Source: Cupriavidus sp. D384
GTDB lineage: Bacteria > Pseudomonadota > Gammaproteobacteria > Burkholderiales > Burkholderiaceae
Reading direction: 5' to 3'
NCBI RefSeq assembly: GCF_001652915.1
Contig: NZ_BBQI01000102.1
Span: 224,471-288,470 of the forward strand
Length of the DNA: 64,000 bases
A program made the translations under genes and the position numbers. Below, one piece after another: positions 59,217 through 64,000 of the stretch (position 1 is its first letter; each line of letters starts with the position of its first letter). The notes under the pieces were generated by a model. That model had not been told where the DNA came from, did not search any database, and was given only the letters and a program-made list of their open reading frames with translations.

Positions 59217-60190
59217 CCCCATCGCAACTGACGCGCCGCCGCCTGCTGGGCGCGGTGGCACTGGCCGGCGTGGTGCCGCACGCCTTCGGCAATACGTGGC
59301 CGGGCAAGCCGGTGCGGCTGGTGTCGCCCTACGGGCCCGGCGGATCGAACGATACGTCGGCGCGCGTGCTGGCCGAGGCGCTGAGCCGCAAGTACGGCCA
59401 GCAGGTGGTGGTGGAGAACAAGCCCGGCGCCGGCACGCGCGTGGCCAGCGAAAACGTGGCGCACGCTACGGCCGATGGTTATACGCTGCTCTGGGCCGCC
59501 GCGCCGTTCGCCATCAACACGGCTGCAGGGCTGTCGCAGCGGTTCGATATCCACAAGGATTTTGTCGCCGTGGGGCCGCGCGTGCTGGGGCCGGTGTTCC
59601 TGATCGTCAATGCCGGTTCGCCGGTCAGGACCGTGGCGGATTTTGTGAAGATGGCGAAGCAGAAGCCCGACGGCGTCACGTTCGCATCGCCGGGCATCGG
59701 CTCGGGGCCGCATCTGACTGCCGAGTTGTTTGCCGCGCAGTCGGGGTTCAAGGCGCTCAACGTCCATTACCGGGGCGATGCCACGGCCTATACCGAACTG
59801 CTGGCGGGCCGCGTCGATGCCACCCTGACGGCAATCACGACGGCGCTGCCGTTTATCCAGGCCGGCAAGCTGCGCGTGATCGCGGTGGCCGCCGACGCGC
59901 GCACGCCGGTCCATGCCGACGCGCCAACCTTTGCCGAACAGGGCGTGCCCGGCGTGGTGGGCTACGGCTGGTTCGGTATCGTGGCGCCAGCCGGCACGCC
60001 ACCGGCCATCGTGCAGCAGATCAATCGCGATGCCAGCCAGGCACTGGCCGACCCGCAGATCAACCAGAAGCTGCTGGCGCTGGGTCTTCAGCCGTCGCCG
60101 GGCAGCAGCGCGGACTTTGCGGGCTTTATCGATGGCGAGGTAAGAAAATGGGGCGCCCTGATCAAGGCGCGAGGCATCGTGCTGGAATAG
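59213..60190 (+). CDS. Bug/TctC-type periplasmic substrate-binding protein
   Basis: A 325-residue receptor. A Tat-like signal (MTPSQLTRRRLLGAVALAGVVPHAFG) is followed by LVSPYGPGGSNDTSARVLA and VENKPGAGTRVASENVAHATADG. It overlaps the DUF1254 stop by four bases, so translation is coupled. The RR-x-LL signal is unusual among its Bug neighbours and may mean Tat export of a folded receptor. Confidence 0.92.
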   Translation: MTPSQLTRRRLLGAVALAGVVPHAFGNTWPGKPVRLVSPYGPGGSNDTSARVLAEALSRKYGQQVVVENKPGAGTRVASENVAHATADGYTLLWAAAPFAINTAAGLSQRFDIHKDFVAVGPRVLGPVFLIVNAGSPVRTVADFVKMAKQKPDGVTFASPGIGSGPHLTAELFAAQSGFKALNVHYRGDATAYTELLAGRVDATLTAITTALPFIQAGKLRVIAVAADARTPVHADAPTFAEQGVPGVVGYGWFGIVAPAGTPPAIVQQINRDASQALADPQINQKLLALGLQPSPGSSADFAGFIDGEVRKWGALIKARGIVLE

Positions 60191-60310
60191 GGCCGCCCCG
60201 GACAGGGGCTTTCAGTCGGCGGTAAAAGCGCTTCACAAGAATGTCATAAAAACGTCACAATACCGGACCGGTCCCTGCCGCATAGAGCGGGGCCGCATCC
60301 GGAGAGAGAA

Positions 60311-61300
60311 ATGACGTTGTTCAGTACCCGCCGCGCCCGGCTTGCCCTGGCCGCCATGGTCCTTACCCCGCTGGCACTGGCCGCCGGCGCCGCGCAGGCC
60401 GCCTGGCCGGACAAGCCGATTCGCATGGTGGTGGGCTTTCCGCCTGGCGGGCCGGTCGATACCCATGCACGCATCCTGTCGGAAAAGCTGCAGCCGATCC
60501 TGGGCCAGACCGTCGTGCTCGACTACAAGGCCGGGGCCGCCGGCAATATCGGATCGGACAACGTGGCCAAGGCCGCGCCCGACGGCTATACGCTGCTGAT
60601 CGCCAATACTGGCCAGATGGCGATCAACGGCTCGCTCTATCCCAAGCTGCCGTATGGCATGCCCAAGGATTTCGCGCCCGTGGCACGTACCGCGCTGATT
60701 CCGCTGGTGATGGTCGTCAACAACAACGTGCCGGCCAGAAACCTGAAGGAATTCATCGCCTATGCCAAGGCGAATCCCGGCAAGCTCAACTTTGCATCGG
60801 GCGGCAATGGCGGTATTTCGCACCTGATGCCCGAGATGTTCAAGCAGGCGTCGGGCACGTTTATCGTCCACATCCCCTACAAGGGCAGCGCGCCGGCGCT
60901 GACCGACGTAATGGGTGGACAGGCCCAGATGATGGCCGACTCGATTCCGCTGTTCACCCAGCATATCAAGGCCGGCAAGGTGCGCGCGCTGGCGGTGACG
61001 TCGGGCAAGCGTTCGCCGGCGCTGCCCGATGTGCCCACCATGGAAGAATCGGGCCTCAAGGGCTTCGAGGTGGTGGGCTTCTACGGCGTGCTGGCGCCGG
61101 CAGGCACGCCGAAGGAAATCGTCGACAAGCTGTCTGGCGCGCTGCGCACCGTGCTGGCGGATCCGGACACCAAGGCCAAGCTGGAGGCACAGGGCGCCGA
61201 ACCGGCCTGGCAATCGCCGGAGGCCTTTGCGGCAACGATCGTCAGCGAGCAGAAGCGCTGGGGGCAGGCCGTCAAGGTGTCGGGCGCGAAGATCGATTGA
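60311..61300 (+). CDS. Bug/TctC-type periplasmic substrate-binding protein
   Basis: A 329-residue receptor. A signal peptide (MTLFSTRRARLALAAMVLTPLALAAGAAQA) is followed by WPDKPIRMVVGFPPGGPVDTHARILS and the loop YKAGAAGNIGSDNVAKAAPDG, in which the usual VEN of the second ligand loop is LDY. GAGAGAAATG marks the start. A 120-bp gap separates it from the previous receptor gene, so it may be the last gene of the operon or be independently transcribed. A hairpin without T-run follows near 61360-61378. Confidence 0.92.
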   Translation: MTLFSTRRARLALAAMVLTPLALAAGAAQAAWPDKPIRMVVGFPPGGPVDTHARILSEKLQPILGQTVVLDYKAGAAGNIGSDNVAKAAPDGYTLLIANTGQMAINGSLYPKLPYGMPKDFAPVARTALIPLVMVVNNNVPARNLKEFIAYAKANPGKLNFASGGNGGISHLMPEMFKQASGTFIVHIPYKGSAPALTDVMGGQAQMMADSIPLFTQHIKAGKVRALAVTSGKRSPALPDVPTMEESGLKGFEVVGFYGVLAPAGTPKEIVDKLSGALRTVLADPDTKAKLEAQGAEPAWQSPEAFAATIVSEQKRWGQAVKVSGAKID

Positions 61301-61392
61301 TGGATCGAGCGACGGATCGGCGGGTTGCGTGATAGACGTTCCGCCGGGCCGAAGGATGGCGGGGCGGTTGGCGCCCCGACCGCAGCCGGTAA

Positions 61393-61809
61393 TCAGCCGG
61401 TGGCCTTGCGGGCCAGTCCGGCACAGGTGCCGACCAGGCTCTGGGTGCAGCACGCGCTGCCGCTCCATTCGCCGCGGCTGACGTTGCCGTCGGGGCCGGC
61501 CACCAGCTTGCGCTGGCACTGGGCTACCCTGGCCGGGGGCTCCAGCCCTGCATCGCGCGGGCCGCTGCCCGGCGGGCGGGCGACGGGCATTTCGTCTGTC
61601 CAGACATAGGCCGTGCCGCCCGGCACGGCTTGCACCGACTGGGGCGGTCCCCACTGTGCCTTGGCCTGGTCGATCGGTACGCCTTTCCACGAATCGAAGA
61701 TGCGCTGCATGGTGCCGGCCTCGATATTGGCGCACGCGGTGGCCAGGATGATGGCGCCGGCAGCCAGCAGCAAGGCGCGGCAGGCGGCAGGTCGGGGCGA
61801 AGCAGGCAT
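61393..61809 (-). CDS. small lipoprotein of unknown function
   Basis: A 138-residue probable lipoprotein. MPASPRPAACRALLLAAGAIILATACANI has a lipobox-like LATAC with Cys near residue 26. The mature part contains SWKGVPIDQAKAQWGPPQSVQAVPGGTAYVWTDE, a pattern seen in small outer-membrane-associated proteins that carry a SmpA/BamE-like helix-turn-strand. It ends with a Cys-rich tail (GSACCTQSLVGTCAGL). Function is unknown. It converges on the last Bug gene and lies downstream of the exonuclease fusion gene. Confidence 0.75.
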   Translation of the reverse strand: MPASPRPAACRALLLAAGAIILATACANIEAGTMQRIFDSWKGVPIDQAKAQWGPPQSVQAVPGGTAYVWTDEMPVARPPGSGPRDAGLEPPARVAQCQRKLVAGPDGNVSRGEWSGSACCTQSLVGTCAGLARKATG

Positions 61810-61925
61810 GGCGGCTCCATCTCGCGGGTGCAATCCCGCCTGTCGGAGGCTAGCTGCTTGGCCGAGGGCTGGCAACGCGTCTATGCGCGCCGCCGCACCA
61901 AACGGCGTCCGCGACCTATCTCCTT

Positions 61926-63560
61926 TTAGCCAAACAGCGATGGCTGGACGTCCGCCAGCGACGCCGTGCGCCTTGGTGCGGCGCGCGGCTTTGGCGGTGG
62001 TTCGGCCTGGTCGGGTGCAGTGAACGTGGCCGCAATTGGTGCGCTGGATGCGATTGGCGCAATCGGGGCCGTCAATACAAAGGGGCGGGCCGATTCCAGC
62101 AGCACCGCCGTTGCCTTGAGGCTGGCGAGGTGCGGCGCCAGGATCAGGTAGGTATCGATATCGAAGCGGGCTGGCAGGGCGGTCAGGCCTTGGGCTTCCG
62201 CCAGCGTCCGCGCGGTTCCCAGATAGCACCAGTCCTCGATGACATGCCAGGGCTGGTCGGGTTGCTCGCCCTCGCGCCAGGCAATCGCGCCATCGAAGGG
62301 CCATGGCATGACCGTCAGCGCATCGAGCGCGGCCAGCGTGCGCTGGCGATGGTCGGCCCGCGATTCATGACCGGTGCAGGCCCCCGCGCAGCGCTGCACC
62401 TGCCGCGCAAAGCAGGGGTTGCCACGGCGCGCCGTCGGCTCGAGCATCAGGGTGACCAGGCAAAGCTGATGCTCTTCGGCCAGTGCAAGCAGGCGCGCGC
62501 GTGCCGCGGCGCGGCTCGGAAATACGCCATAGAGCCTGGCGTGGCGGCTGAAGTCCACCTGTCGATCCGAACGCAGGCGGGGAGCGGGCAGACCATCGAC
62601 CATTTCCCATGCGAACAGCGCTTCGTTGTGCCGCAGCTGATGGTTGTGCAGCGGCCGCAGCGTCTTGACGAGGTTTGCCTCCAGCAGCAAGGCGCCGATC
62701 TCGCCGCCGGTTTCGCGCCAATCCACCCGCCTGACCGCACGTGCGATGCGCATTTCCTTTGGATTGGTGTGATCGCCGGAAAAATGAGCGCGAATGCGCT
62801 GCCGCAGGTGGATGCTCTTGCCTATATATAGCAAGGCGTCGTCGTCGCCATGGAACAGATAGACACCGGGGCGGTCTGGCACATCGTCCAGGGCGGTCTC
62901 GCTCAGGCCGGCGGGCAGGCTGGCATGCTTGACCAGCGTCCTGACAGCCGACTCGACCAGATCGACGGAATAGAGGCCGTGGATCTTCTGCCAGAACTGC
63001 CAGAGCAGTTCGGCGTCGGCGAGCGCGCGGTGGCGGCCCTTTGGTATCAGGTTGAAGCGGGCGATCAGCGCGTCCAGCCCATGGCGCTCCACGGAGGGGA
63101 ACAGCGACCGGGACAGCCGCAGCGTGCAAAGGACATCGGCGCGGAACGTCACGCCGGCGCGCCGGAACTCGTTCTTCAGGAAGCCGTAGTCGAAGCGGGC
63201 ATTGTGGGCGACGAACAGTCGGCCCTGTAGCCGTTCGGCCAATAGTTCGGCAATCGACGCGAAGGTGGGTTGCCCGCGCACCATGTCGTCGGTGATCCCG
63301 GTCATCCCCTGGATAAATGGCGGGATGCTGGCCTGCGGATCGACAAGGGTGTCCCACTCGTGAATGCCGTCGGGGCCCACTTCCACGACGCCGATCTCGG
63401 TGATCCGGTCGCGCTGGGCATCCGGCCCTGTCGTCTCCAGATCCACAAAGGCAATGGGGCGGGCCAGCGCGGTGGCCAGCGCAAGGGCATCAAGCGCCCC
63501 CGCGTCCCGGCTGGACAGGCGTTCGGGGAGATAGGTGGGCGGTTCCGGCATCGTCGTCAT
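61926..63560 (-). CDS. DnaQ-type 3'-5' exonuclease fused to GIY-YIG (UvrC/Cho-like) nuclease
   Basis: A 544-residue two-nuclease protein. The DEDDh exonuclease (about 35-195) has Asp40/Glu42 in FVDLETTG, HNARFDYGFL (Exo II) and HRALADAELL (Exo III). The GIY-YIG domain (about 228-305) has GVYLF, LLYIGKS, Arg in LRQRIRAHF and the catalytic Glu294 in LLLEANLVK. The C-terminal third has UvrC-type NPCFARQVQRCAGACTGHES cysteines and then a Pro/Ala-rich tail. Such fusions resemble Cho, the UvrC-like incision nuclease, joined to a DNA polymerase epsilon-like proofreader. It probably acts in excision repair. It is divergent from the rRNA operon. Confidence 0.9.
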   Translation of the reverse strand: MTTMPEPPTYLPERLSSRDAGALDALALATALARPIAFVDLETTGPDAQRDRITEIGVVEVGPDGIHEWDTLVDPQASIPPFIQGMTGITDDMVRGQPTFASIAELLAERLQGRLFVAHNARFDYGFLKNEFRRAGVTFRADVLCTLRLSRSLFPSVERHGLDALIARFNLIPKGRHRALADAELLWQFWQKIHGLYSVDLVESAVRTLVKHASLPAGLSETALDDVPDRPGVYLFHGDDDALLYIGKSIHLRQRIRAHFSGDHTNPKEMRIARAVRRVDWRETGGEIGALLLEANLVKTLRPLHNHQLRHNEALFAWEMVDGLPAPRLRSDRQVDFSRHARLYGVFPSRAAARARLLALAEEHQLCLVTLMLEPTARRGNPCFARQVQRCAGACTGHESRADHRQRTLAALDALTVMPWPFDGAIAWREGEQPDQPWHVIEDWCYLGTARTLAEAQGLTALPARFDIDTYLILAPHLASLKATAVLLESARPFVLTAPIAPIASSAPIAATFTAPDQAEPPPKPRAAPRRTASLADVQPSLFG

Positions 63561-63602
63561 CCGGCGATTCTAAGGGATCGGAAAATTCTTTTGCGAAACC
63601 CC

Positions 63603-63631
63603 TTGCGCACCTGCCGAAAGGCATCTAATAT
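63603..63631 (+). promoter_or_regulatory. possible upstream rRNA-operon promoter
   Basis: TTGCGC (63603-63608), 17 bases, then TAATAT (63626-63631). It lies about 150 bp upstream of the stronger P1-like promoter and points toward the rRNA operon. The -35 element is poor, so this is only suggestive. Confidence 0.35.
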
Positions 63632-63756
63632 TCGCCCCCTCGCAACACGAAGCGCACTGCAAACGCAGCAGCGACAAGGGTTTGCGGGGTCAGCAGGGGG
63701 TTGGGGTTGCGAGGGTTTGCAGCGCTGACCGGCAGAAAAAAGTTCTGCAAAAACTG

Positions 63757-63785
63757 TTGACGAAACGTTGAATGCTCTGCATAAT
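63757..63785 (+). promoter_or_regulatory. rRNA operon promoter (sigma70)
   Basis: TTGACG (63757-63762), 17-bp spacer, CATAAT (63780-63785). An A/T-rich stretch (AGAAAAAAGTTC, AAAAAC) directly upstream fits an UP element. It is followed about 65 bp later by boxA, as expected for an rRNA operon. Confidence 0.82.
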
Positions 63786-64000
63786 CTCGTTTCTCCGCTG
63801 CAACGAAAAACGACGCAGCGACAGCGAACGGCAAAGCCGGCGCTGAGGTTCTTTAACAATCAAACAACCGATAAGTGTGGGCGCTTGATGGCGAACGCCA
63901 CGCAGACTCCGGTCTGCGTGATGCTTCAAAAGTTATCAGTGCTCGCACAGTAAAACATGTTGGTTTGCGTCGCGAGACGCGAGCCAGTCAGTTTTCTGAG
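63786..64000 (+). ncRNA. 5' leader of a 16S rRNA operon (mature 16S lies beyond the window)
   Basis: After boxA come GATAAGTGTGGGCGC, AAAAGTTATCAGTGCTCGCA and, at the edge, GCCAGTCAGTTTTCTGAG, the usual leader and processing-stem segments before mature 16S rRNA. The 16S start motif AGAGTTTGATC is not reached by position 64000. Confidence 0.82.
63849..63859 (+). promoter_or_regulatory. rRNA antitermination boxA
   Basis: TTCTTTAACAA is the boxA element of beta-proteobacterial rRNA leaders. The surrounding GGTTCTTTAACAATCAAACA followed by ACCGATAAGTGTGGGCGC is typical of the 16S leader in Burkholderiales. Confidence 0.88.

Overview
The window is high-GC DNA with dense, mostly well-spaced genes. 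It carries many LysR/IclR/TetR/GntR regulators and six orphan Bug/TctC-type periplasmic receptors, and it ends in a beta-proteobacterial type 16S rRNA operon leader. Together these point to a chromosome of a Burkholderiales bacterium, most likely Cupriavidus/Ralstonia-like. The assignment rests on gene content and style only, not on a database search.

Layout. 0-6.4 kb: end of an alpha/beta hydrolase gene followed by an IclR regulator; a small molybdopterin-domain protein with a strong ModE-like operator and a remnant of a second molybdoenzyme domain; a DUF1275 membrane protein; and a Bug receptor plus TauD-like dioxygenase divergent from a LysR regulator. 6.4-15 kb: a complete malonate decarboxylase locus. 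mdcABCDEGH is on the minus strand with overlapping starts and stops, mdcLM (transporter) is on the plus strand, and an mdcR-type LysR gene converges on mdcM. The divergent mdcA/mdcL gap holds three phased GTAAC repeats. 15-24.8 kb: secreted low-complexity and small envelope proteins, a two-component system, a MarR regulator, a TetR/MFS pair, a ModA-like binding protein, a CX10C-repeat exported protein, CsbD and a DUF535 protein. 24.8-28.8 kb: a GntR regulator with a palindromic operator, a ThDP enzyme and an exported DUF1996 protein.

28.8-35.6 kb is an acyl-CoA-type catabolic cluster: hydratase, MmgE/PrpD, acyl-CoA dehydrogenase, Bug receptor, LysR and SDR. 35.6-41.3 kb has an 850-bp intergenic region with a sigma54-like element and a large hairpin, followed by the prkA-yeaH-spoVR stress operon. 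41.3-50.3 kb holds a LuxR regulator, a large mechanosensitive channel, a 36-residue tandem-repeat exported protein, a small hypothetical, an exported alpha/beta hydrolase lipoprotein, a LysE exporter and a histidine phosphatase. 50.4-61.3 kb is an accessory catabolic island: Bug and TetR on the minus strand, divergent from IclR, an acid-CoA ligase, Bug, two DUF1254 paralogues, Bug and Bug. 61.4-64 kb has a small lipoprotein, a DnaQ-type exonuclease/GIY-YIG fusion, and the promoter and boxA leader of an rRNA operon whose 16S gene lies just beyond the window.

No CRISPR array, prophage, insertion sequence or tRNA was seen. The best candidates for something not yet described are the DUF1254-pair/CoA-ligase/Bug island and the structured region upstream of prkA. 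The ModE-like site beside the molybdoenzyme remnant and the phased mdc operator are sharper, easily tested regulatory observations.
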